A stretch of DNA of 60,357 nucleotides from an uncultured Collinsella sp. (lineage in GTDB: Bacteria > Actinomycetota > Coriobacteriia > Coriobacteriales > Coriobacteriaceae): assembly GCA_902496845.1 (NCBI GenBank), contig CABVCJ010000003.1:1-60357 (forward strand), given 5' to 3'. The notes under the pieces were generated by a model. That model ran no database searches and was not told the DNA's origin. It saw only the letters and a list, made by a program, of their open reading frames with translations. Shown piece after piece: positions 1 to 9,688 of the stretch. A program made the position numbers and the translations under genes. Position 1 is the stretch's first letter; the number at the start of each line of letters is the position of its first letter.

Positions 1-410
1 CCCGTTCCGTCAAAATCGATGTCCTCGATCGCCTTACCCTCGAGCACACGTTTGCCGTCCATGACCTGCGCCAACGCTGGCGGAATGGCGGCGACATCGG
101 TTTTGATCAGATAGCCGCGGGCACCCAGTTTGAGCGTCGACACAATGTACTCGTCATCCGAGAATGTCGTCAGAAACACCACGCACGCCGCAGGGTCGCG
201 CTCGAGGATCTCGCGTGCCGCCGAAAGGCCGTCGCGCCCCGGCATCTGAATGTCGAGCAGCGCGATGTCGGGCGCGTGCTCGGCATAGAGCGCGACCGCG
301 TCGTCGCCGTTGGCGCCGGTGCCCACCACCTCAATCTGCGGCTGGGCGCCCAGGATAATCTTGAGCGAATCGACTACCAAGCGGTCGTCGTCGACAACGA
401 TGAGCCTCAT
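1..410 (-). CDS. Response regulator, receiver domain, 3' end cut by window edge
   Basis: The gene runs off the left edge, so only about 136 N-terminal residues are visible. They form a CheY-like receiver: an acidic cluster in MRLIVVDDDRLV, the phospho-acceptor Asp in LLDIQMPGRDG, a switch Thr in LTTFSDDEY, and the conserved Lys in GYLIKTD. This layout is typical of NarL/LuxR-family regulators that pair with HisKA_3 kinases, but the DNA-binding domain is not visible and the output domain is inferred. The start overlaps the stop of the upstream kinase gene in an ATGA arrangement, which implies translational coupling. The pair is divergent from an ABC-2 type exporter operon, which is its most likely target. 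Confidence 0.9.
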   Translation of the reverse strand, partial: MRLIVVDDDRLVVDSLKIILGAQPQIEVVGTGANGDDAVALYAEHAPDIALLDIQMPGRDGLSAAREILERDPAACVVFLTTFSDDEYIVSTLKLGARGYLIKTDVAAIPPALAQVMDGKRVLEGKAIEDIDFDGT

Positions 411-1552
411 TGGTCCTCATCTCCTTGCTGTTTGGGAACGGTGGCAAACACGCGCCAGCCGCCGGCGCCGGCACGCGGGCCGGCGGTGAAGGTACCGCCA
501 AGCGCCTCGATGCGCTCGCGCATGGAGGCGAGCCCCATGCCTTCCGCGGCGCCGCGGCCGCTTGCTTGGACCCCGCCCACGCCATCGTCGGTAACGATGA
601 GCTGGTAAAACGACGGATGCTCCATGCATCGTACAGTGACAGCATGGGCGCAAGCGTGGCGCATGGTGTTGGAGAGCGCCTCGCGCAGGACCGCCGCAAA
701 GCAGTTCGCGACGTTTGCGGGCGCATGTTCGGTCATAACTTCAAGCTCAATCTGCGGGCCGCCGTCCGAGCGCGCGCCTTCAACAATACGTTCGAACTGC
801 ACGGAAAGGTCGACGGCGTTGTCGTTGAGCGCGTGGACGCTGGTGCGCACAAGCTGGAGCGCCTCGTCAACCGTGCGTTTGACGTCGGCGAAATCGGCGG
901 CGACGCCGGGCTTGTCGGCGTGAACCACACGCAGGGCTTCGGCCTGCAGTGAGGCGCGCGTGAGCTGGTGGCCCACGTTATCGTGGATCTCGCGCGCGAT
1001 GCGGGCGCGTTCGGCGAGCGTCGCGAGCTCGACTTCGTAGTCCTGGCGGTCGGCAAGATCGCGGTTGCGCGCTTCGAGCACGAGGGCTCGTTCCTGCAGC
1101 TCGTCGCGGATTCGGCGCATGCGCTGCTGTTCGCGCTCCAACTGGGCGGTACGTAGCGATAACAAGGTGGCGGCAACCGAAAGGATGGCGGTCAGCAGGA
1201 GCGTTCGGGCGGTGAGCGCGCCGGCGCGAAGGTCCGCGACGAGCGCAAAAGCAAAGACGGAGCCAATGCCCAGTGCGACCCAGGCACGCTCACGGCGCAC
1301 GCGCCGCGCGATGTCATAGAGGGCGAGGGGCGCAAACGGCACAAACGGCGGCACGAAGACGGCCGCGATGATGTAAGCGTAACTCGCGGCCTCGCTCGCA
1401 CGGTGGGCGCGGTTTCCCTGTGCCACCTCGCCCAGCGAGGTGGCAATAACGCCAAGGCAAAACGCCGCGACCAGGCGAGCGTCCACAGCAAGGCCCACGG
1501 CGGCTGCGATGCAGCACGCTAGCACGATCGATTTGTCGAAAAGCCTGTTCAT
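407..1552 (-). CDS. Sensor histidine kinase, HisKA_3/NarL-partner type
   Basis: This is a membrane sensor kinase of about 381 residues. The N-terminal half has several hydrophobic segments (about residues 8-140), followed by a coiled coil rich in Arg, Glu and Leu. The H-box ARIAREIHDNVGHQLT places the phosphorylated His near residue 190. The HATPase N-box reads LREALSNTMRHA, with the G-boxes DDGVGG and GMGLASM. I chose the ATG at 1552 (MNRLFDKS). A longer frame to 1675 exists, but its extra 41 residues look non-coding. A TACAAT hexamer lies six bases before this ATG, so the transcript may be leaderless. The stop overlaps the response regulator start. The signal sensed is unknown; the divergent ABC exporter suggests envelope stress or a peptide. 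Confidence 0.9.
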   Translation of the reverse strand: MNRLFDKSIVLACCIAAAVGLAVDARLVAAFCLGVIATSLGEVAQGNRAHRASEAASYAYIIAAVFVPPFVPFAPLALYDIARRVRRERAWVALGIGSVFAFALVADLRAGALTARTLLLTAILSVAATLLSLRTAQLEREQQRMRRIRDELQERALVLEARNRDLADRQDYEVELATLAERARIAREIHDNVGHQLTRASLQAEALRVVHADKPGVAADFADVKRTVDEALQLVRTSVHALNDNAVDLSVQFERIVEGARSDGGPQIELEVMTEHAPANVANCFAAVLREALSNTMRHACAHAVTVRCMEHPSFYQLIVTDDGVGGVQASGRGAAEGMGLASMRERIEALGGTFTAGPRAGAGGWRVFATVPKQQGDEDQ

Positions 1553-1750
1553 ACGGGTATTGTACGCGAAGCTGCACGTGGTGGAGGGGCCGCCTGGCGC
1601 AACCGTGACATTCCTCCCGCGCGGCAAAGCGGGGGCGTCGGCAGACCGTACGACCAAGACTCGCACTCGTGACAAAGCTCACTGGTGCGCGCTGCCCGCT
1701 CCTGCGATGATGCAATCGTACCGGGCCACGACCAACAGAAGGGCCGCCTC
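1553..1750. promoter_or_regulatory. Divergent promoter region between kinase and exporter
   Basis: These 198 bases separate the kinase/regulator pair (minus) from the exporter operon (plus). On the minus strand a TACAAT -10 hexamer ends six bases before the kinase ATG. On the plus strand no clear -35/-10 pair was found, and the ATPase start at 1751 has only a weak purine stretch upstream. Regulator binding here is inferred from the arrangement, not from a recognised site. Confidence 0.4.
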
Positions 1751-2689
1751 ATGACAGACATCGTCCACGTCGAAAACCTCGTCAAGCGCTATGACGATCT
1801 TATTGCGCTCGACCACTTTAACTTGAGCATCGCCCCCGGCGAGATCTTTGGCCTGCTCGGCCCCAACGGCTCGGGCAAGACCACGTCCATCAACTGCATC
1901 CTGCAGCTGCTTGCCTACGACAAGGGCACCATCGAGCTGTTCGGCGAGCCCATGACGCCCGCCCGCTACGACCTCAAGCGCCGCATGGGCGTGGTGCCGC
2001 AGCAGGTGGCGGTGTTTGACGAGCTTACGGTGCGCGAGAACATCGACTATTTCTGCAGCCTCTACGTCAACGACCGCAAGCGCCGCCGTGCGCTGGTGGA
2101 CGAGGCGATTGACTTTGTCGGGCTGGGTGACTTTACCAAGTTCCGCCCCGGCAAGCTCTCGGGCGGCCTGGCGCGTCGCCTCAACATCGCCTGCGGTATC
2201 GCGCACAAGCCCGAGCTCATCTTTTTTGACGAGCCCACGGTGGCGGTCGACCCGCAGAGCCGCAACGCCATCCTGGAGGGCATCTGCCGCCTGCGCGACG
2301 AGGGCGCCGCGGTGGTGTATACCAGCCATTACATGGAGGAAGTCGAGCAGATTTGCAGCCGCATCATGATCATGGACGGCGGGCGCGTGCTGGCGCAGGG
2401 CACTAACGACGAGCTCAAGCGCATGATTCAGATGGGCGAGCGCGTGACGGTCGAGGTCGGCGCCGTCGAGTCGGCCACGGTCGAGCGGCTGCGCGCCCTC
2501 GAGCACGTGCTTTCGGTTGAGCTGTCCGGCGGCGAGCTCGTCTGCACTTGCGAGGCGAGTCCGCACAACCTGGTCGACATCCTCGACACGCTGCGCGCCG
2601 CCGACGTGGCACTCGGCCGCGTGTGGAGCGAGCCGCCGACCCTCAACGACGTGTTCCTCGAGATCACCGGCCGCGAGCTGCGCGACTAG
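1751..2689 (+). CDS. ABC transporter ATP-binding protein, ABC-2/drug-export type
   Basis: The protein has 312 residues with a complete nucleotide-binding domain: Walker A GPNGSGKT, a Q-loop near VVPQQ, signature LSGGLARRLNIA, Walker B ELIFFDEPTVAVDP and the H-loop TSHYMEE. The C-terminal extension (about residues 215-312) matches the accessory domain of DrrA/CcmA-type exporters that work with ABC-2 permeases. I chose the ATG at 1751 (MTDIVHVENL), because upstream codons in frame do not look coding. Two permease genes follow at once (9-bp gap, then an overlap), so the three form one operon. The substrate is unknown; a divergent two-component pair is consistent with antimicrobial-peptide or drug export. 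Confidence 0.93.
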   Translation: MTDIVHVENLVKRYDDLIALDHFNLSIAPGEIFGLLGPNGSGKTTSINCILQLLAYDKGTIELFGEPMTPARYDLKRRMGVVPQQVAVFDELTVRENIDYFCSLYVNDRKRRRALVDEAIDFVGLGDFTKFRPGKLSGGLARRLNIACGIAHKPELIFFDEPTVAVDPQSRNAILEGICRLRDEGAAVVYTSHYMEEVEQICSRIMIMDGGRVLAQGTNDELKRMIQMGERVTVEVGAVESATVERLRALEHVLSVELSGGELVCTCEASPHNLVDILDTLRAADVALGRVWSEPPTLNDVFLEITGRELRD

Positions 2690-2698
2690 GGGGCAGCC

Positions 2699-3886
2699 AT
2701 GTTCAACACCATCATCACCACGGTCAAGACGCTGCTGCGCCGGCCGAGCACGTGGGTTTGGGGCGCTCTCTTTCCCATCGCGCTTTCCACGATGTTTATG
2801 TTTATGTTTGCGAACCTGAGCTCTGACGGCACGGTCGACCCGGTGCCGGTGGCCGTCGTAGCGGATGAGGCCTGGGACGCCTCGACCTTTAAGGACGTGG
2901 CGACGTCGCTCGACGAGGAGGGCGGCGACCAACTGCTCGAGATCCACGAGTGCGACGACGCAGCCGATGCGAACCGTGCGCTCAAGGCCGGCGAAGTCGC
3001 GGGCATCTACACGGTCGATGCCGCGGGCACGCCCAAGCTCACGCTGCTTTCGAGCTACGACGGCTCGCGTGCCTCGTCGGTGCTCACCGACCGCAGCATC
3101 CTTGAGACGGTGGCAAGCTCGTATACGCAAAATGCCGAGCTCATGTCCCAGATTGCCCAAGACAACCCGGCGGCGCTCGCCGACCCGGAGGCGGTTGCGC
3201 GCGCCCTGTCGCTCGAGGGCGACACCCGCCGCGTAAGCCTGACACGCACCACGCCCGATGGCACGGTCATCTACTATTACGCGCTTTTTGGCCTGGTCGC
3301 GATGATGTCTGCCGAGTTTGCCGCCTTGAGCGTCGTCGATTTGCAACCCAATCTGTCTGGCCTTGGTGCACGTCGCTGCGTGGGTGGCCTTTCTAAGACG
3401 GCGTCGCTGGCCGGTATCTTTGTGGGCTCGTGGCTGGTCTCCTTTGCCTCGATGGCAATCGCGATCGGCTACGTGCGCCTGGTCGTGGGCGTCGACTTTG
3501 GCGGGCGCGAGGGGCTGTGTCTGGTGGGCGGTGCCGCTTCCGCGCTTGCCGCCACGGGCCTGGGGCTCTTTGTGGGCACGCTTCCCGTTAAGGGCGGCAA
3601 GGCGTCCAAGTCCGGCATCCTTACGGGCTTTGCCACCACGTGCGCCTTGTTCGCCGGCCTCTACGGCGAGCCGGCGATGGCGCTTGCCGACGACGTCGCC
3701 CGCGCCTGTCCGGCCGAGTGCTGGCTCAACCCCGTCAAGCTCATCTGCGACATGTTCAACCGCCTGTATTTCTTTGAGGACCTGGGCTCCTTTGTCGTTC
3801 GCGCCGGCGCGCTGGTCCTTATGGCGTTGCTGTTCGTTGCCGCCGCTACGCTGATCTTTGGAAGGAGCCGCTATGAGCACCTTTAA
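2699..3886 (+). CDS. ABC-2 type permease, first subunit
   Basis: The 395-residue membrane protein has one N-terminal transmembrane segment (about residues 18-40), a large external domain to about residue 190, and a C-terminal block of about five to six hydrophobic segments. This is the usual layout of ABC-2/YhgE-like export permeases. It starts nine bases after the ATPase stop, and its 3' end overlaps the start of the next permease by 14 bases. Together with that gene it probably makes the heterodimeric membrane channel of the exporter. The external domain shows no recognised binding motif. Confidence 0.87.
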   Translation: MFNTIITTVKTLLRRPSTWVWGALFPIALSTMFMFMFANLSSDGTVDPVPVAVVADEAWDASTFKDVATSLDEEGGDQLLEIHECDDAADANRALKAGEVAGIYTVDAAGTPKLTLLSSYDGSRASSVLTDRSILETVASSYTQNAELMSQIAQDNPAALADPEAVARALSLEGDTRRVSLTRTTPDGTVIYYYALFGLVAMMSAEFAALSVVDLQPNLSGLGARRCVGGLSKTASLAGIFVGSWLVSFASMAIAIGYVRLVVGVDFGGREGLCLVGGAASALAATGLGLFVGTLPVKGGKASKSGILTGFATTCALFAGLYGEPAMALADDVARACPAECWLNPVKLICDMFNRLYFFEDLGSFVVRAGALVLMALLFVAAATLIFGRSRYEHL

Positions 3887-5078
3887 GACCGCGCTTCGCA
3901 TGGCGCTGGCGCACCCGTTCTACCTGCTTATCTATACGGTGTTCATCTCGCTCATGGGCGTATTCATCGCGGGCTCGGTGAGCTGGAACTCGTCGCAGCT
4001 CACCGAGTACAAGCCCTATGATGCCAACGTGATCGTGGTCGACCGCGACGACAGCGACCTTTCGCGTGCGCTTACCAAGCATCTGGGTTCGCGTTTTGAG
4101 CTGGTCACGGGCATCGGCGACGATACGTACGACCTTGCGGACGCGCTCTCTAAGAGCAACAGTGCCAAGGGTAGCGCCGACTGTGTGTTCTTTATCCCGG
4201 AGGGGTTTGAGGGCGACCTCGTTGCGGCTGCCCGCGCGGGGGAGTCTCTGCCCAAGCTCGATGTGACCTACGGTGCCGGTACCATGGCAGCGGCGCTTTC
4301 GTCTGCCGAGGCCTCGCGCTGGATCTCGCTCGCGGGTGCTGCGGCGGCCCTAGAGCCCGCCGCCTCTAACGGCAGCGTCGCCAAGGCGGCCGAGCATGCC
4401 GCCGCGAAGCGCGCCGAGGTCGAGATCGAGCAGGTAAAGGTCGACTCGACGGCCGCCGCCACGCTCGAGTCGTATTTCAACTTTGGTGCGTACGCGATTA
4501 TCTCGTCGGTCATCGTGTCGGTGGGGCTGGTGTTCTCGGGCATGAACGAGCCCGAGCGCGTGCGCCGCATGGATGCCGGCCCGGTCTCCGAGCGCCAGCG
4601 TTCGCTTGCCGTGTTCGCGGCTGCCGCCGTGCTCACCGTCTGCATTTGGTTTGTGTCGAGCATGATGGGCGTCGTGGGCTTTGCCGGCGCGGTCGCCGAG
4701 GTCGGCGCAGGGCGTGTGTGTCTGGCGCTGGCGGCGACGTTTGCCCTGGCGTGCACGCCTTTGGCCGTTGGCTTTGCCCTTTCGGGCCTGGGCGCGCGCG
4801 AGGAGCTGCTCAACGGCGTGGGCAACCTGCTTGGCATGCTCATGACGTTTTTGGGCGGAGCCTGGATGCCCCTGTCGCTCATGGGCTCGGCCGTGCAGAC
4901 GGTGGCGCACTTTGTGCCGACGTTTTGGGTGAACGACGCGATCAGCAAGGCGCTTGCCTCGGATTTGACGTCTGCCGTGCTGGGCGACATCGCCTGCGAC
5001 CTAGGCGTCACGGCGCTCTTTGCCATGGCCATCGCCGCCGTAGGCCTCGCCCTCGCACGCGCCAAATCCCGCGCCTAG
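3873..5078 (+). CDS. ABC-2 type permease, second subunit
   Basis: The 401-residue permease has the same layout as its upstream neighbour: an N-terminal membrane segment, an external domain to about residue 200 (with an Ala/Glu-rich helical part), then about six C-terminal membrane segments. The ATG at 3873 is preceded by GAAGGAG and lies inside the end of the previous gene, so the two are translationally coupled. It is the last gene of the exporter operon. A GGGGAC repeat follows the stop within ten bases. Confidence 0.88.
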   Translation: MSTFKTALRMALAHPFYLLIYTVFISLMGVFIAGSVSWNSSQLTEYKPYDANVIVVDRDDSDLSRALTKHLGSRFELVTGIGDDTYDLADALSKSNSAKGSADCVFFIPEGFEGDLVAAARAGESLPKLDVTYGAGTMAAALSSAEASRWISLAGAAAALEPAASNGSVAKAAEHAAAKRAEVEIEQVKVDSTAAATLESYFNFGAYAIISSVIVSVGLVFSGMNEPERVRRMDAGPVSERQRSLAVFAAAAVLTVCIWFVSSMMGVVGFAGAVAEVGAGRVCLALAATFALACTPLAVGFALSGLGAREELLNGVGNLLGMLMTFLGGAWMPLSLMGSAVQTVAHFVPTFWVNDAISKALASDLTSAVLGDIACDLGVTALFAMAIAAVGLALARAKSRA

Positions 5079-5082
5079 CCAC

Positions 5083-5113
5083 CTAGTCATTTAAGAACGT
5101 CCCCAATGACTAG
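5083..5113. repeat. GGGGAC-family palindromic repeat, copy 1
   Basis: The arms CTAGTCATT (5083-5091) and AATGACTAG (5105-5113) are perfect inverted repeats around a loop containing AAGAACGTCCCC. The same core recurs near 9400-9607, 18055-18088, 48361-48430 and 55134-55183. It sits just after the exporter operon stop and could act as a transcript end or stability hairpin. Confidence 0.75.
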
Positions 5114-5206
5114 TCTGAAATAAATCCCAACCCTCGCTCCAAAATAGTTCGCCAAGGTTTACTATTACGTTCATAAAGTAGTACGAGGCTAACAATGGGG
5201 GATAGC

Positions 5207-5920
<714 letters not shown>

Positions 5921-5928
5921 GCGGCGCC

Positions 5929-8595
5929 ATGACACCTCTCGCAAAACGTCTCCCGCGCGAGCTGCGCCGCAATATCGGCAAGTACCTGGGCATCTTTTTG
6001 CTTATGTGCGGAAGCATTGCCCTTACATCGGGCTTTTTGCTCGCGGCGCATTCCATCGGTTGCCTTATCGACGACATGCGCGATGCGTACACGATTGAGG
6101 ACGGCCGCGTGACCACCTCCTTCGAGGCCACCAAAGACCAGCTCAAGGCGGCCGAGGATGCAGCCGGCGACGTCGGCGGCGTTACGCTCTACAAGAATTT
6201 CTCCATCGACGCCATCATCAAAAAGACAGCCGGCGACGACGGCACCAAGCGCACGCTGCGCACCTATGCGCACCGCACCAAGGTCGATATCGCGTCCTAC
6301 TGTGAGGGCAAGGAGCCCAAGGCGGACGACGAGGTAGCAATCGACCGCGTTTTTGCCACCAACAACGACCTCGCCGTGGGCGATAACGTCGAGCTCGAGG
6401 GGCGCGCCTACACCATCTGCGGCATCATGACCCAGCCCGATAGCCAGGCGCTGTTCCTTAACAATTCGGACTTTACGGTGAACACCATCACCTATGGCGT
6501 GGCCGAGGTCACCGACGCCGGCTTTGCTGCGCTCGAGGATGCCGGCGGCGCGCCCGCCTACACCTACTCCTTTACCTTTGCCGATCGCGATCTCTCCACC
6601 GCGGACCGCACCGATGCCGAGCAAGATATGGTGGAGGCACTGACCGACGCCGATGCGCGCGTGGATGGCCTCATCGACGCCGATTCCAACCAGGGCATTG
6701 GCTACGCGCGTGACGACGTGGACGGCGACTCCATGATGTGGATGACGTTGCTCGACATCATCATCGTGATCATGGCATTTGTCTTTGTGGTCCTTACCGA
6801 CGCCACCATCGAGGAGGAGAGCGCCATCATCGGCACGCTGCTCGCCAGCGGCTATCGTCGTCGCGAGATCGTGCTGCACTACCTTGCGCTTCCCGCCATC
6901 GTGGGCGTGGTCGCGGCGCTTTTGGGCACCGCTCTCGGCATTGCGTTCTTTACCGAGCCCATGCGCAGCCTCTATTACGGTTCGTACAGCCTGCCGCCCT
7001 TCCAGGTGTACTGGAGCTGGGAGATCTTTGTGAAGTGCGCCGTGGTTCCCGCCGTCGCGCTCATCCTCATCACGCTGGTGGGTCTGCTTCGCAAAATGGG
7101 CAAGACGCCGTTGCAATTTCTTCGTCACGAAGCGAGCGGCAAGTCTGGTACCAAGCGCGGTATGCAACTGCCGGAGCGCATGGGTTTTGTCTCGCGCTTC
7201 CGCCTGCGCATCTTCCTGCGCAACCTGGGTAACTTCGCCACGCTCTTTGTGGGTATTGCGTTTGCCTCGCTGCTGCTGCTCTTTGGCCTGGCGATTCTGC
7301 CCACGATGACGCACTACGCGGACAATCTCGAGACGAGCCTGGTCGCCGAGCATCAGTACACGCTCAAGGCGCCGCTGGAGCTTGAGGGCACCGCCGAGGA
7401 GCGCGAGCAGTGGTCGGCACTCGAGCGCTTGCAGTCGGTTGACGGCGCGCTGCTTTCTGCCGCCCAGGATGCAGATGACGAGCTTGACGACGCGGCCGAT
7501 GCGGCACAGACGGCAGCCGATGCCGCGACCGCATCTCCGTCTGCCGAGAACCTGACCGCAGCGCAGGATGCGCTTGCCAAGGTCCAGGACAAGAAGGATG
7601 CGCTTTATGCGCGCCTCGATGACCTTGCCGATGCCCTCGGCTGCAACCGCGACGAGGCTATCGGCCTGATCGACAAGGCCTCTAAGATCGACACTGACAA
7701 CGACGATATCCATCCGGTCAATACGACCGACAACGGCGCGGGCGCAATCGTACAGGCCGAGAAATACGCCGTTTACCAGCTGCAATACGACCGCGGCGAT
7801 GGTAATGGGCAGGAGACGATTTCCGTCTACGGCATCTCGCCCAACTCGCGCTATTGGAAAGATCTCAACGTCGGCGATGGGCACGTTGTCTTTGGCGGTG
7901 GCCTGCTCGACAAGTTTGGCTGGAGCGAGGGGCAGAAGGTCGCGCTCGGCGACAAGTACGAGGGCAAGGACTATTCGCTGGAGTACACGGGCAAGGACGC
8001 CACCTGGGGCTCCAAGTCGGACATGAATATCTATATGGGCATCGATGACTTTAACGAGCTGTTCGACAACGACGCTGCCTACTTTAACGGCTATGTGAGC
8101 GACGAGAAGCTCGACCTCGATGCTCGTTACTTTGCCGGCGATACCACGCCCGATGACATGCGCGCCGTGGGCGACCAGTTTATCGGCATGATGAGCAAAA
8201 TGATCGGCATGATGGTCGGGCTCGCGGTGTTTATCTTCCTGCTGTTTATGTACCTGCTGACCAAGGCGGTAATCGACCACAGCGCCCGGTCGATTAGCTA
8301 CATGAAGGTCTTTGGCTATCGCGATAGCGAGATCTCGCATCTGTACATCCGGTCGATCACGCTGTGCGTGGCGGCGTCGCTCGTGCTGAGCCTGCCGGTC
8401 ATTATTGGCTCGCTCACGGCCATCTTCCGCTCGATGCTGCTCGCCTACAACGGCAATATAGAGATCTACGTGCCCGCCTGGTCCATGGCGGCATGTGTCG
8501 GCATCGGCTTTGCGACCTACCTCGTCGTGGCGCTCCTGCACACGCGCTCTATCAAGCGCGTCAGCCTGGCCGAGGCCCTCAAGGTCCAGGAATAG
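5929..8595 (+). CDS. FtsX-family ABC permease, MacB-like, large
   Basis: The 888-residue permease has a single N-terminal membrane segment (about residues 20-45), an external MacB-like domain to about residue 265, and a first FtsX core of three segments (about residues 275-390). A further hydrophobic segment near residue 440 opens a second external domain that includes an Ala/Asp-rich helical hairpin (about residues 505-580), and a final FtsX core follows (about residues 760-885). This duplicated layout fits exporters of peptides or lipoproteins in Gram-positive bacteria. The ATG at 5929 lies eight bases after the ATPase stop. The substrate is unknown. The helical hairpin resembles the external stalks that contact substrates or cell-wall hydrolases in this family. 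Confidence 0.92.
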   Translation: MTPLAKRLPRELRRNIGKYLGIFLLMCGSIALTSGFLLAAHSIGCLIDDMRDAYTIEDGRVTTSFEATKDQLKAAEDAAGDVGGVTLYKNFSIDAIIKKTAGDDGTKRTLRTYAHRTKVDIASYCEGKEPKADDEVAIDRVFATNNDLAVGDNVELEGRAYTICGIMTQPDSQALFLNNSDFTVNTITYGVAEVTDAGFAALEDAGGAPAYTYSFTFADRDLSTADRTDAEQDMVEALTDADARVDGLIDADSNQGIGYARDDVDGDSMMWMTLLDIIIVIMAFVFVVLTDATIEEESAIIGTLLASGYRRREIVLHYLALPAIVGVVAALLGTALGIAFFTEPMRSLYYGSYSLPPFQVYWSWEIFVKCAVVPAVALILITLVGLLRKMGKTPLQFLRHEASGKSGTKRGMQLPERMGFVSRFRLRIFLRNLGNFATLFVGIAFASLLLLFGLAILPTMTHYADNLETSLVAEHQYTLKAPLELEGTAEEREQWSALERLQSVDGALLSAAQDADDELDDAADAAQTAADAATASPSAENLTAAQDALAKVQDKKDALYARLDDLADALGCNRDEAIGLIDKASKIDTDNDDIHPVNTTDNGAGAIVQAEKYAVYQLQYDRGDGNGQETISVYGISPNSRYWKDLNVGDGHVVFGGGLLDKFGWSEGQKVALGDKYEGKDYSLEYTGKDATWGSKSDMNIYMGIDDFNELFDNDAAYFNGYVSDEKLDLDARYFAGDTTPDDMRAVGDQFIGMMSKMIGMMVGLAVFIFLLFMYLLTKAVIDHSARSISYMKVFGYRDSEISHLYIRSITLCVAASLVLSLPVIIGSLTAIFRSMLLAYNGNIEIYVPAWSMAACVGIGFATYLVVALLHTRSIKRVSLAEALKVQE

Positions 8596-8603
8596 GAGGG
8601 CTC

Positions 8604-9251
8604 ATGGCCAGATCGGCAGAAGAGCTCAAGCAGCTTTCCGTCAAAGAGTTCACCGAAGCGGCGAAGATCTACGAGTCCGGCCATGCCGGGATCTACGAGA
8701 TGTGCAAAGACGACTATCCGCAGATGCTCGAGGAGCTCGCGCTCGAGCCGTTCGAGGACGTGCTCGACGTGGGCTGCGGAACCGGAGCAGTCCTGGAGCT
8801 GCTGCACGGGGAATACCCGGGCAAGCACCTGACGGGGCTCGACCTCACGCCCAAAATGATCGAGGCGGCATGCGCCAAGCAGCTCGGGAACGTCCGCTTC
8901 GTCGTCGGGGACGCCGAAGCTCTGCCCTTCGAGCCGCAAAGCTTCGACGCCGTGCTCTGCTCCAACAGTTTCCATCACTATCCGCACCCCGAGAGGTTCT
9001 TCGCCGAGGCGGCCCGAGTCCTGCGCCCCGGCGGGCGCCTGATTCTCCGCGACTACACGTCGAGCGACTTCGTGGTATGGCTCATGAACACCTTTGAGCT
9101 GCCGTTGGCGCGCCTCGCAGGTCACGGCGATGTCCGGATCTGCGAGGTGTCCGAGCTTCGCGCGCTCGCCGAGGGGGCCGGATTCCTCCTGCTCAAGCTC
9201 GAGGCGCAGAAAGGCTTCCGCGCCCACCTGGTTGCGCGCAAGCCCTCCTAG
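8604..9251 (+). CDS. Class I SAM-dependent methyltransferase
   Basis: The 215-residue protein has the glycine-rich SAM-binding motif I VLDVGCGTGAVLELL (near residue 54), an acidic motif II in GLDLTPKM, motif FVVGDAEALPFEPQSFDAVL and the post-motif LRPGGRLILRDY. This is the Methyltransf_11/UbiE-like fold. It starts eight bases after the FtsX permease with a strong ATAGGAGGG site, so it is the third gene of that operon. The substrate cannot be told. Its place behind an exporter could mean modification of the exported compound, but that is inference. Confidence 0.9.
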   Translation: MARSAEELKQLSVKEFTEAAKIYESGHAGIYEMCKDDYPQMLEELALEPFEDVLDVGCGTGAVLELLHGEYPGKHLTGLDLTPKMIEAACAKQLGNVRFVVGDAEALPFEPQSFDAVLCSNSFHHYPHPERFFAEAARVLRPGGRLILRDYTSSDFVVWLMNTFELPLARLAGHGDVRICEVSELRALAEGAGFLLLKLEAQKGFRAHLVARKPS

Positions 9252-9275
9252 GTCGACCACACATCACACACATTT

Positions 9276-9304
9276 GGGACGAAATTCCTCGTCCCTTTCG
9301 TCCC
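9276..9304 (+). terminator. Possible hairpin terminator after methyltransferase
   Basis: GGGACGA (9276-9282) pairs with TCGTCCC (9289-9295), and alternatively GGGACGAAA pairs with TTTCGTCCC (9296-9304). The T run is short, so termination is plausible but not certain. Confidence 0.45.
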
Positions 9305-9394
9305 ACGCGACGCCTTTCCTACCAGATGCCGATGACGTGCCGCATGCCCAGGCTCACGCAGGCGATAGCGACTCAGCAGCAGGCGCCCAGCAAG

Positions 9395-9607
9395 AGTGGT
9401 CATTGGGGACAGACTTAAATGACTAGTCATCGGGGACAGTCTTTGCCGATTCGCCGGTTCGCCGGCCGGGCTGGCAAGGACTGTCCCCAAGTGCCGGCAG
9501 GAAAGGAGCGTCCCCAACTGCCGGCAGGAAAGGAACGTCCCCAAGTGCCGGGTGGCGAAAGAGTGCCCCTGGCGACTGGTCATTTAAGACTGTCCCCAAC
9601 GACTAGG
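9395..9607. repeat. Cluster of GGGGAC-family repeats with tandem units
   Basis: This gap holds no gene. At the left, GGTCATTGGGGACAGACTT is followed by AAATGACTAGTCATCGGGGAC. In the middle three tandem units repeat every 27-28 bases as GTCCCCAAgTGCCGGCAGG plus AAAGGA, the third diverged (about 9483-9560). At the right, CTGGTCATTTAAGACTGTCCCC ends in AACGACTAG. The two ends are in opposite orientation, so the whole cluster could fold as one large structure. It separates the exporter operon from the DUF362 gene. Confidence 0.75.
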
Positions 9608-9688
9608 TTTCGCGCTTGACTTCGACCCTACTTCAATGGGTACCATCCCAAATGTCTGTAACGCCATATAGACCGAGGGGATAGATCT

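Noticed and set aside
1679..3901. Long open frame on the minus strand opposite the ABC exporter genes
   Set aside because: It lies opposite clear ABC ATPase and permease genes and its composition is that of an antisense shadow in GC-rich DNA.
9483..9560. CRISPR suspected from three tandem units
   Set aside because: The units abut with no spacers of constant length and belong to the GGGGAC repeat family.
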